This document shows positions 7,735-14,329 of a stretch of DNA of 37,799 nt, in pieces. Source of the DNA: Acidobacteriota bacterium (lineage in GTDB: Bacteria; Acidobacteriota; Vicinamibacteria; Vicinamibacterales; UBA2999); assembly GCA_021731165.1 (NCBI GenBank), contig JAKFXY010000054.1:1-37799 (forward strand). The letters are read 5' to 3'. The first letter of the stretch is position 1, and the number at the start of each line of letters is the position of its first letter. The notes under the pieces were generated by a model. It saw only the letters and a program-made list of their open reading frames with translations, was not told where the DNA came from and searched no databases. The position numbers were made by a program, and so were the translations under genes.

Positions 7735-8574
7735 ATGGCGATTCGACGCTCTGCTCTCCAACGCCGCTGTCTCGTCATCATCGTCGGGATTGCCGTGTGC
7801 TTGTTCACGGCGGGGCGCCAAGTGTTTGGACAAGGTCAGCCGCCGGCTGGATCACCACCGGCAGGACCATCGCCAGCCGGACCACCGCCGACCGCAAGAG
7901 CATCCGCCCCCGTCGATCTCACCGGATACTTCGTTTCGATCGTCACGGAAGACTGGCGGTGGCGTATGGTGACGCCGGCGAAGGGTGACTACCAAAGCGT
8001 CCCAATCACGGCCGAGGCGAAGACGCTCGCCGACACCTGGGATCCAGCGAAGGACGAAGCCGCGGGCGAGGCGTGCAAATCGTACGGCGCCGCGGCGATC
8101 ATGCGCGTGCCGGGCCGCGTGCACATCACCTGGCAGGATGACAACACGCTGAAGGTCGAGACCGATTCGGGCATGCAAACGCGTCTGTTCCATTTCGGCG
8201 AGTGGAAGGCGGCGCAGGGAGCGGCCACCTGGCAGGGCGATTCGGTGGCGGAGTGGCGCATTCCGGGCGCCGGTGGTGGCGCGGGCGGCGGCGGCGCCGC
8301 TCGGGCGCCAGCCAAGTTCGGAAGCTTGAAGGTCGTGACCACTCATATGCGGCCGGGGTATCTGCGCAAGAACGGTGTGCCCTACAGCGCGGACGCCGTG
8401 CTGACCGAGTACTGGGACGTGTACAAGGAACGCAACGGCGACCAGTGGCTGGTCGTCACCACGCTCGTGGACGACCCGAAGTATCTCCAACTGCAGTGGG
8501 CGACGAGTCCCAATTTCAAGAGAGAGCCGGATGGCTCGAAGTGGGATCCGACGCCGTGCTCAGCGACATGGTAG
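7735..8574 (+). CDS. Secreted protein of unknown function, paralogue of the next gene
   Basis: This 279-residue protein has a signal peptide (hydrophobic stretch at about 13-25) and a proline/glycine-rich linker at about 38-60. A globular domain follows, opening with DLTGYFVSIVTEDWRWR. A second Gly/Ala-rich loop at about 178-192 precedes the segment LRKNGVPYS, which is matched in the following gene by LRRNGVPTS. Both proteins then continue with a similar DDPxYL or EDPVYL region and end near a PxPC motif. The gene begins 5 bp after the MBL-fold gene and its stop overlaps a possible start of the next gene, so an operon is likely. No enzyme motif is recognised. Confidence 0.78.
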   Translation: MAIRRSALQRRCLVIIVGIAVCLFTAGRQVFGQGQPPAGSPPAGPSPAGPPPTARASAPVDLTGYFVSIVTEDWRWRMVTPAKGDYQSVPITAEAKTLADTWDPAKDEAAGEACKSYGAAAIMRVPGRVHITWQDDNTLKVETDSGMQTRLFHFGEWKAAQGAATWQGDSVAEWRIPGAGGGAGGGGAARAPAKFGSLKVVTTHMRPGYLRKNGVPYSADAVLTEYWDVYKERNGDQWLVVTTLVDDPKYLQLQWATSPNFKREPDGSKWDPTPCSATW

Positions 8575-8579
8575 TGAAC

Positions 8580-9542
8580 ATGAACATCAGGGTCATTACG
8601 CTCTCCCTCATCGCCGCGACAGTCGTCAGCGTGCCCGCCTTTGCCCAGATTGATCTCTCGGGTAACTGGGCCGTCCGGCAACACGAAGATTGGGAGGAGC
8701 GCGGTCCGGGTCCGGAAATCGTCGACATGCTCGGTTTGCCGATCAACGACGAGGCGCGCTCACGGGCGTTGGCGTACTCGACCGCGCAGATCTCCATACC
8801 CGAACGCCAGTGCCTGTACTACGCCCCGACCTATCTCGGCATTGGTCCGTTCGGACTCAAGATCTGGTCTGAGAACGATCTCAATACCGGCCAGGTGCTG
8901 GCGTGGAAGATTGGCGCCTTCATCGACCGGGCCATTCTCACGATCTGGATGGACGGTCGTCCGCGTCCTCCTGAAGAGGCGCTGCACCCGTTTGGCGGCT
9001 TCACCACGGGCGAGTGGGAGGGCGAAACACTGACGACCTACACCACCCACTTCAAGGAAGGGCCCCTTCGGCGCAACGGCGTACCGACGAGCGATCAGGC
9101 AAGCCTGACGATGCACATCAGCAGGCATGGCGATACGCTGACGATCACCGAGCTCATCGAAGACCCGGTGTACCTGACGCAACCCTTTGTGATCAGCCGG
9201 AGCTGGCAGCTCGATCCGGGCGCCAATATTTCACCGGTACCGGCCCCCTGTACGCCGGAAGCCGAACTGGCTGAGCTCAAGGGGGACGGCAGCGTGCCGC
9301 ATTATCTGCCCGGGAAGAATCCATTCGTGAGCGAAGTCACGAAGCTGTACAACATTCCACTCGAAGCCGTTCTTGGCGGTGCGGAAACGATGTTCCCGGA
9401 GTACCGGAAGACGCTCAAGGACGGTTACGCGGCGCCAGCGTCGTGCGGACGGTACTGCTGCGGGTGGGGCGGTCCCCGTGCGTCCACGGCCTCGCTTCAG
9501 TGCATCACGGGCGGCAACAGCAAGGACATCGGAGGACGCTAG
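8580..9542 (+). CDS. Secreted protein of unknown function, paralogue of the previous gene, with a C-terminal cysteine cluster
   Basis: From the ATG at 8580 the protein starts MNIRVITLSL with a clear signal peptide ending at AFA/Q, then IDLSGNWAVRQHEDWEERG. It has about 320 residues. Segments THFKEGPLRRNGVPTS and EDPVYL align by eye with the upstream neighbour, which supports tandem duplication. Unlike that neighbour it carries a longer tail ending with CGRYCCGWGG and one more Cys, which could bind a metal or form disulfides. An ATG at 8568 overlaps the previous stop (ATGGTAG) and would add four residues. The open frame continues upstream to 8202, but that part overlaps the previous gene and is not used. 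The function is not recognised. Confidence 0.78.
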   Translation: MNIRVITLSLIAATVVSVPAFAQIDLSGNWAVRQHEDWEERGPGPEIVDMLGLPINDEARSRALAYSTAQISIPERQCLYYAPTYLGIGPFGLKIWSENDLNTGQVLAWKIGAFIDRAILTIWMDGRPRPPEEALHPFGGFTTGEWEGETLTTYTTHFKEGPLRRNGVPTSDQASLTMHISRHGDTLTITELIEDPVYLTQPFVISRSWQLDPGANISPVPAPCTPEAELAELKGDGSVPHYLPGKNPFVSEVTKLYNIPLEAVLGGAETMFPEYRKTLKDGYAAPASCGRYCCGWGGPRASTASLQCITGGNSKDIGGR

Positions 9543-9588
9543 GAGTTTGCGCGATCTCTTCAGTCCGATCCTGCGCAGCGAGGCCCTT

Positions 9589-10383
9589 ATGGGGCCGGTC
9601 CTCTTGATTGCGCGCCTGTTCACCGCCCCGATTTTTGTCTTCTACATCGTCAATGAGATCGTCAAGAACTCCCAAATGCGTGAGTACATGGAGACACATG
9701 GTGTCCCTGGGGATCTCATCTACCTGGTTCTGACGGTTCAGATCGCCGGTGTTGCCCTCGTGGCACTCGGCTACAAGACGCGGCTCGCGGCGCTCACTCT
9801 CGCTGGCTTCTGCCTCGTCACCGGCCTTATCTTCAACACCGGAGCATCGATACAGATTCTCAAGGACCTGGCTATCGCGGGCGGGCTCCTGTTCATGTCC
9901 GCCTATGGCCCTGGTCCGCTGTCGCTTGACGCCCGCCACGGTCGCGCCATGCCAGTGGCGGCGGGAGCATTCACTGGGACGCTTCTCTTGATGGGACGAA
10001 TACTGGCGGCCGTGGTGTTCGTCTATTTTGGCTACAGCAAGGTCGTGAACAATCCGCGCATGCAGGACTACATGGCGGAGCACAATCCATTCGTGCCCAC
10101 GTTCATGGTCTATCCGGCCCTGGTACTTCAGCTTGTCGCAGGTGGCCTGCTCATGCTGGGTTACAAGACGCGGTACGCGGCGTTGGCGCTGTTGGGATTC
10201 TGCATCATCGCGCCCGTGCTGTACCACAATCAGTTCAGCAATGAGTTCGAGCTCATCCAGTTCTTGAAGGATTTCGCGATAGCCGGCGGCCTCGCCTTTG
10301 TGTTCGCGTATGGGGCTGGTCCGCTGTCGATCGACGCGCATGCGCCCGTGCCGGCTGGACGCGCGCTGTCCGCTTCGACGTAG
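9589..10383 (+). CDS. Double DoxX-like membrane protein
   Basis: This is an integral membrane protein of about 264 residues made of two similar halves, each with about four membrane helices. The repeats are visible as MREYMETHGVP and MQDYMAEHNPF, ALGYKTRLAAL and MLGYKTRYAAL, and ILKDLAIAGGLLFM and FLKDFAIAGGLAFV. The pattern matches the DoxX family (membrane subunit of thiosulfate:quinone oxidoreductase and relatives), here as a tandem internal duplication. The ATG at 9589 is chosen because GAGG lies about 6 nt upstream and the membrane domain begins at once. A TTG at 9547 is less likely. It ends the plus-strand run and converges on the ferredoxin gene with a 5-bp gap. The substrate is unknown; a quinone-linked role is a family inference. 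Confidence 0.83.
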   Translation: MGPVLLIARLFTAPIFVFYIVNEIVKNSQMREYMETHGVPGDLIYLVLTVQIAGVALVALGYKTRLAALTLAGFCLVTGLIFNTGASIQILKDLAIAGGLLFMSAYGPGPLSLDARHGRAMPVAAGAFTGTLLLMGRILAAVVFVYFGYSKVVNNPRMQDYMAEHNPFVPTFMVYPALVLQLVAGGLLMLGYKTRYAALALLGFCIIAPVLYHNQFSNEFELIQFLKDFAIAGGLAFVFAYGAGPLSIDAHAPVPAGRALSAST

Positions 10384-10388
10384 TCCCT

Positions 10389-10754
10389 TTACGTGCCCCC
10401 GAGGGCGCGCTGGGTGATCAGGTGGTCAGTCACTGGCGTGCCGCCGACGAGATGTTCCTGGATAATCCGCTCGAGGACCGGCGGGTCGCACTCGCCGTAC
10501 CACGCGCCATCCGGGTAGACGACCGCAATGGGCCCGCCTTCGCAGATACGGAGGCAGTTGGCCTTGGTCCGCAGGATCCCGCCCTGTTCCGACAACCCCA
10601 ATTCCTTCAACCGACGCTTGAGGTATTCCCACGCGGCGACGCCGCGCTCTCTTTCACAGCACTTGGCGGTCGTCTGCTCGGCGCAGAGAAAGATGTGGCG
10701 CCTCGCCGTGTGAACGCCGATCGTGGACGCGATGCTCTGCTGGGCTTCTGACAT
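10389..10754 (-). CDS. Thioredoxin-like [2Fe-2S] ferredoxin
   Basis: A 121-residue soluble protein of the thioredoxin-like ferredoxin family. Cysteines at 24, 32/33, 67 and 71 (HIFLC, KCC, ANCLRIC) fit the C-x(n)-C...C-x3-C [2Fe-2S] arrangement. The segment [13 protein letters not shown] is typical of the family. Its ATG overlaps the stop of moeA by one base (TAATG), so translation is coupled to the molybdenum cofactor genes. It could deliver electrons to a molybdoenzyme or to the nearby 2-oxoacid oxidoreductase. The partner is not shown by the sequence. No anomaly is seen. Confidence 0.9.
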   Translation of the reverse strand: MSEAQQSIASTIGVHTARRHIFLCAEQTTAKCCERERGVAAWEYLKRRLKELGLSEQGGILRTKANCLRICEGGPIAVVYPDGAWYGECDPPVLERIIQEHLVGGTPVTDHLITQRALGGT

Positions 10755-12028
10755 TAGAACAGCGTCATCTCTACGAGGGTCCCTTCGTCCACCGCGTCAG
10801 TGTCCGCCGGGATCTCGATGTAGCCGTCGGCTTGCGACATGCTCGTGATGTCGCCTGATGCCTTGAAGGCGGGCATCACGACTCCATCGACCAGACGGAC
10901 TGTGTAGAACTGGTGGCGCCCGACGGCGGACACGATTCGTCGTCCCAGCGGGCCGGTGACCGTGCGGCTGAGTCGAGGAGGGAGCCTGGCGATGCGGCGG
11001 AGCGCCGGCACCAGCAGGATGTAGCCATTGGAGAGGCACGAGGTCGGGTAGCCTGGCATGCCGAAGAATGGTTTTCCGGAGATCAGCCCGAATCCGGTGG
11101 GCTTGCCGGGCTTGACCGCGAGCCCGTGGAACAGCAGTTCGCCCTTCGCGCGGATCACATCCAGAATCAGGTCCCGCTCGCCTACGGAACTCCCGCCGGA
11201 GAAGACAAGGACATCCTCGGACAGGCAGTCGTCCACTGCCCGGGAGAGATCGTTCAGGGTGTCCGCCGCCGCTCGGTGCACGACGGGTACTCCACCGTTC
11301 TCCTCGACGATGGCCGCCAGGGTGAAGCGGTTGATGTCGTATATCTGTCCTGGCTTCAGCGGCTTGCCTGGTTCGACGATCTCGTTGCCGGTGGAGAGGA
11401 TGGCCACACGTGGCTTCGCGAAGACCTCGGCCTCGCTGAGGCCGAGCGCGGCCAGCGCCCCTAGTCGGCTGGCGTTCAGCGGCGCGCCGGATCGGAGGAC
11501 CATCTGCCCGCTGGCGATATCCGCCCCTTGCCGTCCGACGTGTTGTCCGGGCTGCACAAGCGAGAACACGCGCACCTGCCGCGCGCGGTCATCCTCTCGT
11601 TGCGTCTCCTCAACCATCACCACCGCGTCGGCTCCTGGCGGCATCGGCGCACCCGTGGCGATCTCGATGCACTGCCCAGGCCCGACGGGCATGCTGGGGA
11701 CCTGGCCCGTGAAGACCTTATCCACCCAGGTCAGCACAATTGGCGTGGAACGGCTCGCGCCCGTGGTGTCTGCCGCGCGAACGGCATAGCCGTCCATGCC
11801 CGCGCGGGAGAAGGGCGGCACGTCCGCGGAGGCGACGACATCCAGCGCGAGGACGCGCCCGTTCGCCTGCCCGAGAGGCACGCGCTCAGTACGCGCGATC
11901 GGTCGGATGGCCCCGTCGATGAGTGCGCGTGCCGCCTCGAGAGGAATCGTTTCCGCGAATGGCCGCATCCTGGTGCCGGTCGCGTTGCGTCCGTTCTCCA
12001 CGTGCTTCCTGGCTCCGTGCTCCGTCAC
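10754..12028 (-). CDS. moeA: Molybdopterin molybdotransferase
   Basis: MoeA inserts molybdate into adenylylated molybdopterin in the last step of Mo-cofactor synthesis, in the cytoplasm. The 424-residue length fits the family. Visible features are [12 protein letters not shown] near residues 75-86, the [10 protein letters not shown] segment, and the [11 protein letters not shown] loop of the MoeA/MogA domain. The start is a GTG at 12028 that overlaps the moaB stop (GTGA). A later ATG at 11968 opens the classic MRPFAETI start and could be used instead. It lies between moaB and a [2Fe-2S] ferredoxin in one minus-strand operon. Confidence 0.93.
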   Translation of the reverse strand: MTEHGARKHVENGRNATGTRMRPFAETIPLEAARALIDGAIRPIARTERVPLGQANGRVLALDVVASADVPPFSRAGMDGYAVRAADTTGASRSTPIVLTWVDKVFTGQVPSMPVGPGQCIEIATGAPMPPGADAVVMVEETQREDDRARQVRVFSLVQPGQHVGRQGADIASGQMVLRSGAPLNASRLGALAALGLSEAEVFAKPRVAILSTGNEIVEPGKPLKPGQIYDINRFTLAAIVEENGGVPVVHRAAADTLNDLSRAVDDCLSEDVLVFSGGSSVGERDLILDVIRAKGELLFHGLAVKPGKPTGFGLISGKPFFGMPGYPTSCLSNGYILLVPALRRIARLPPRLSRTVTGPLGRRIVSAVGRHQFYTVRLVDGVVMPAFKASGDITSMSQADGYIEIPADTDAVDEGTLVEMTLF

Positions 12029-12543
12029 CGGCTCACCTGCTGCACGACGTGACCCAGTTCCGGGAGGATGAGGCGCGTCATCGCGAGGCGAACGGCGTTC
12101 TCCGAGCCCGGCAGCACGAAGATCGCGGTGCGCGAGGCCGTACCTGCCGTGGCGCGGCTCAGCATGGCTGCCGCGCCAATCTCCTGGAAGCTGAGCATCC
12201 GGAACAGCTCGCCGAATCCGTCGAGGCGTTTGTCCAGCAGCGTGTCGATCGCCTCATAGGTTCCATCGCGCGACGTGATGCCGGTGCCGCCGGTGGTGAT
12301 GACGACCTGGGTCTGCGCATCCGCGATGGCGCGCGTGACGTGGCTGACGACGGCCTCTTGATCGTCTTTCACGATCGCGTGACCGGTGACCCTGTGGCCG
12401 GAGCCCTCGAGGAGTTCGCGGATGGCGCGGCCGCTCGTGTCAGTGTCGGGCGTGCGGGTATCGCTGACTGTCAGGACGTAGCAGGCGATCGATTCAGGTG
12501 CAGCCGCGCGATGATCGAGGTGACTGCGTCCGGCGTGACTCAC
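12025..12543 (-). CDS. moaB: Molybdenum cofactor biosynthesis protein MoaB/Mog type
   Basis: A 172-residue MoaB/MogA-domain protein that adenylylates molybdopterin before MoeA acts. ITTGGTGITSRD is the family signature, and the SDTRTPDTDTSG segment after the first strand is also typical. The start is GTG at 12543, with no Shine-Dalgarno sequence upstream. Instead a perfect TATAAT ends exactly 6 nt before the GTG, which predicts a leaderless mRNA. It overlaps moeA by 4 bp and heads the operon moaB-moeA-ferredoxin. It sits next to a tRNA-Arg in the opposite orientation. Confidence 0.92.
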   Translation of the reverse strand: MSHAGRSHLDHRAAAPESIACYVLTVSDTRTPDTDTSGRAIRELLEGSGHRVTGHAIVKDDQEAVVSHVTRAIADAQTQVVITTGGTGITSRDGTYEAIDTLLDKRLDGFGELFRMLSFQEIGAAAMLSRATAGTASRTAIFVLPGSENAVRLAMTRLILPELGHVVQQVSR

Positions 12544-12549
12544 GAAGGA

Positions 12550-12555
12550 ATTATA
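12550..12555 (-). promoter_or_regulatory. -10 box predicting leaderless transcription of moaB
   Basis: TATAAT reads on the minus strand at 12555-12550 and is followed by six bases (TCCTTC) and then the GTG start at 12543. The standard -10 to +1 distance puts transcription start on the first base of the start codon. No clear -35 hexamer is present; the upstream DNA is C-rich. Confidence 0.5.
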
Positions 12556-12614
12556 GGGGGGACTTGGGGGCTTTGGGGTGCACGCGTCAAGGGGACTCGG
12601 CGCATCCGCTGTTG

Positions 12615-12620
12615 TATAGT
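12615..12620 (+). promoter_or_regulatory. Possible -10 box for tRNA-Arg
   Basis: TATAGT lies 18 nt before the mature tRNA 5' end, a plausible distance for a short leader removed by RNase P. No convincing -35 is seen. Confidence 0.3.
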
Positions 12621-12638
12621 TCTTGTCTCCAACCCCAC

Positions 12639-12715
12639 GCGCCCTTAGCTCAGTTGGATAGAGCGTCTGGCTACGAACCAGGAGGTCGCACGTTCGAGTC
12701 GTGCAGGGCGCACCA
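12639..12715 (+). tRNA. tRNA-Arg (anticodon ACG)
   Basis: A full cloverleaf folds by eye. The acceptor stem pairs GCGCCCT with AGGGCGC, the D-arm pairs GCTC with GAGC, the anticodon stem pairs TCTGG with CCAGG around loop CTACGAA (anticodon ACG), and the T-arm is GCACG-TTCGAGT-CGTGC. The discriminator is A and the 3' CCA is encoded. The ACG anticodon is normally deaminated to ICG to read CGU/CGC/CGA. The 3' end is directly followed by integrase remains, so this tRNA has served as an integration site. Confidence 0.97.
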
Positions 12716-12729
12716 ATCTTTTCAACCAG

Positions 12730-12882
12730 TTACGCTGCCGAACCCGTCCCGTCCTCCTCGGGTTTGTGAACAAGAGTGAACAATGTGCCGCCGACCCGCT
12801 CGACGGCGTCACGGAGCGCTCCGTCGAGCACCTGCGTGTAGACGTTGAGCGTCGTGTCGACGTTGGCGTGGCCCATCACCGT
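12730..12882 (-). pseudogene. 3' remnant of a tyrosine recombinase (phage/island integrase)
   Basis: The last 50 residues of an integrase remain: MGHANVDTTLNVYTQV holds the conserved GH and the nucleophilic tyrosine of the C-terminal catalytic box, followed by a short charged tail and a stop 15 bp from the tRNA-Arg 3' end. Upstream of it the frame loses all similarity, so the Arg-containing catalytic parts are missing. Transcription would have run toward the tRNA, a common arrangement of tRNA-integrated islands. It marks the scar of an integrative element. Confidence 0.75.
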
Positions 12883-13370
12883 CGTCCAGCGCCGTCGGCC
12901 GTCACCGTGCGTATCCTGCGCCACCTGGGTCTGCCGGACGGAGCACCGGCGCGACCCGCCGGCGGTCGTTCGAGACGACTCCGAACCCATACTAATCTGC
13001 GCTGTGTGAAGAGGAAGAAGGGGCTCAGCCGAGGCCGCAGAACGGGGATTCGGTCACTCATCAACCCCCGGCTAATGCTTCCTCTCCTCCCTGGCACCGA
13101 CACACAAATGTCGTATCTCCAGCCGGTTGAACTGTTTTGTATCGCCCGCCGTGCGAAGCCCCGTCCGCCGGACGCGGAACACGGGCGGTCCACACTGTCG
13201 CACGGAGAAGCCGGAGCGTCTGATCAGACGATATCGTCGTAGAGTCGCGACGTCAGGACAATACTGTCTAACACAAACTCGCGGAAGCCTGGGTGCCCCA
13301 CCGGTTTGCGCCGTGTTTCACTCATCGTCTGGACCGTCACTGTGCACGAATCTTGCTGCGGTCGCGTGCA
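12883..13370. other. Gene-poor scar region between the integrase remnant and a small hypothetical gene
   Basis: No convincing coding sequence is seen here. It holds repeat copy 1 (13002-13094) and a perfect 14-bp palindrome CGTCTGATCAGACG at 13217-13230. The DNA between integrase stump and repeat is probably degraded island sequence. No second copy of the tRNA 3' end was seen by eye. Confidence 0.5.
13002..13094 (+). repeat. Dispersed repeat, copy 1 (about 93 bp)
   Basis: It aligns in direct orientation with 16603-16689. It begins CTGTGTGAAG, contains GGGGCTCAGCCGAGG, ACGGGGATTCGGTCA and CCCCCGGCTAATGCTTCCT, and ends near CTGG. The two copies differ by about six substitutions and three small gaps (3, 1 and 1 bp). 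Gaps that are not multiples of three suggest it is not conserved as protein. Flanking sequences are unrelated, so the edges are sharp. Confidence 0.8.
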
Positions 13371-13688
13371 ATGGCGCGTGGTCGGAGACGTAGGTGGATC
13401 ACACAGCGTTGGCAACACAGGATTTCGCGCCTCTGTGCTGTGGCGCTCGTCACGCTCATTTTCTTGCCGGTCACAGCGCCCTTCAAGACCATCGATCTCG
13501 CCGGCTCGTCGACCACCGGCGCGTATGACTGGTTGCCGAAGGACAAGATCGACTTTGATGAGAAGGATGGTCCTCCTTCTGATTGGTTCCTCCCTTCGCT
13601 CGCCCTGAACAGCGCCGGCAGTCCGCGCGTCGTGCGCCCGAATCAGATTCAGGCGCATCCGTCTCAGCGCGCGATTCTACGCGTCTAG
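13371..13688 (+). CDS. Small putative exported or membrane-anchored protein, unknown
   Basis: This possible 105-residue protein starts MARGRRRRWITQRW. It has an arginine-rich start, one hydrophobic segment (about residues 20-38) and a polar tail with TIDLAGSSTTGAYDWLPKDK. That profile fits a signal anchor followed by a short outside domain. There is no clear ribosome-binding site and no recognised family. The frame is also open upstream to 13293. It lies between the integrase scar and the P-II gene. It may be a real lineage-specific gene or a chance frame. Confidence 0.35.
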   Translation: MARGRRRRWITQRWQHRISRLCAVALVTLIFLPVTAPFKTIDLAGSSTTGAYDWLPKDKIDFDEKDGPPSDWFLPSLALNSAGSPRVVRPNQIQAHPSQRAILRV

Positions 13689-13888
13689 CGTTACTCCTCC
13701 CCTGCCGAACGGCGACGGGACGCTGACCCGTCGGCTGCTACGGCCGTCATCTTCAGTCGATTCTTTCGCTCGAGTCGCCGTGGCTTGATTGCGCGTCAGC
13801 CCCATTCGCCATGGGGGCACTGCGCATTCATGCACGCTCCGCGTTTGAGCGGTGACAGGAGTGGTGAATGAACGGAGTGGAGACACAC

Positions 13889-14221
13889 ATGAAGCTGGTC
13901 AAGTGCATCGTCCGCGAACAGAAGGTCGACCAGACGACGGACGCGCTCAAGCAGATCGACGTGTCAGGGGTCACCGTCACACATATTCAGGGCAGCGGGC
14001 GAGCGGACAACCCGACGATGGTGTGGCTTGGCCAGCGAGGCGAGCTTCGCTACGTACCACACGCCATGATCGACGTCGTCGTTCCAGACGACTTGGTCGA
14101 TGACGTTCTCCGCATCGTGCTCGATACGGCGCGCACCGGCAAAAGAGGCGACGGGCGCGTCTTCATCATCCCCGTAGAAGAGGCCTACACCATTCGAACT
14201 CGCGCCGGCGGACCGGATTAG
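13889..14221 (+). CDS. glnK: Divergent P-II family nitrogen regulator
   Basis: A 110-residue P-II protein that opens MKLVKCIVRE and keeps VVVPDDLVD and TGKRGDGRVF, the family signatures. GGAG upstream supports the ATG at 13889; an ATG at 13868 would add seven residues. Aligned to E. coli GlnB by position, the T-loop is strongly altered: Gln39 is Ala, Tyr46 is Trp, Tyr51 (the uridylylation site) is Gly, Lys58 is His, Lys90 is Arg and Arg101 is Thr, while Arg103 is kept. It stands directly upstream of the Amt gene, the classic glnK-amtB pairing. It should contact the channel, but normal uridylylation is ruled out and effector binding is doubtful. Confidence 0.88.
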   Translation: MKLVKCIVREQKVDQTTDALKQIDVSGVTVTHIQGSGRADNPTMVWLGQRGELRYVPHAMIDVVVPDDLVDDVLRIVLDTARTGKRGDGRVFIIPVEEAYTIRTRAGGPD

Positions 14222-14329
14222 ATGACAGCTGAGACCGCTCTGGTCACCACACACACCGCGCGCATGAGCAGCACCTCCACGCCAGGGGGAGCTCGCAGGC
14301 GAGCGCATGACAAGAAGGGATTTCGTCCG

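Noticed and set aside
9547-9588. TTG at 9547 as start of the DoxX gene, with AGGAG just before it
   Set aside because: AGGAG is only one base from the TTG, too close to act. The ATG at 9589 has GAGG at a normal distance and begins the membrane domain.
12955-12985. Second copy of the tRNA-Arg 3' end (attR) near GGTCGTTCGAGACG
   Set aside because: Only a short TTCGAG core and a few flanking bases match, no more than expected by chance.
13224-13658. A 144-codon minus-strand frame opposite the small hypothetical gene
   Set aside because: No start signal, Arg-rich shadow-like composition and no family resemblance.
13795-13840. A possible sigma-54 promoter before the P-II gene (GGGGGCAC...CATGCA)
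   Set aside because: The distance between the GG and GC elements is wrong by several bases; sigma-54 sites need strict spacing.
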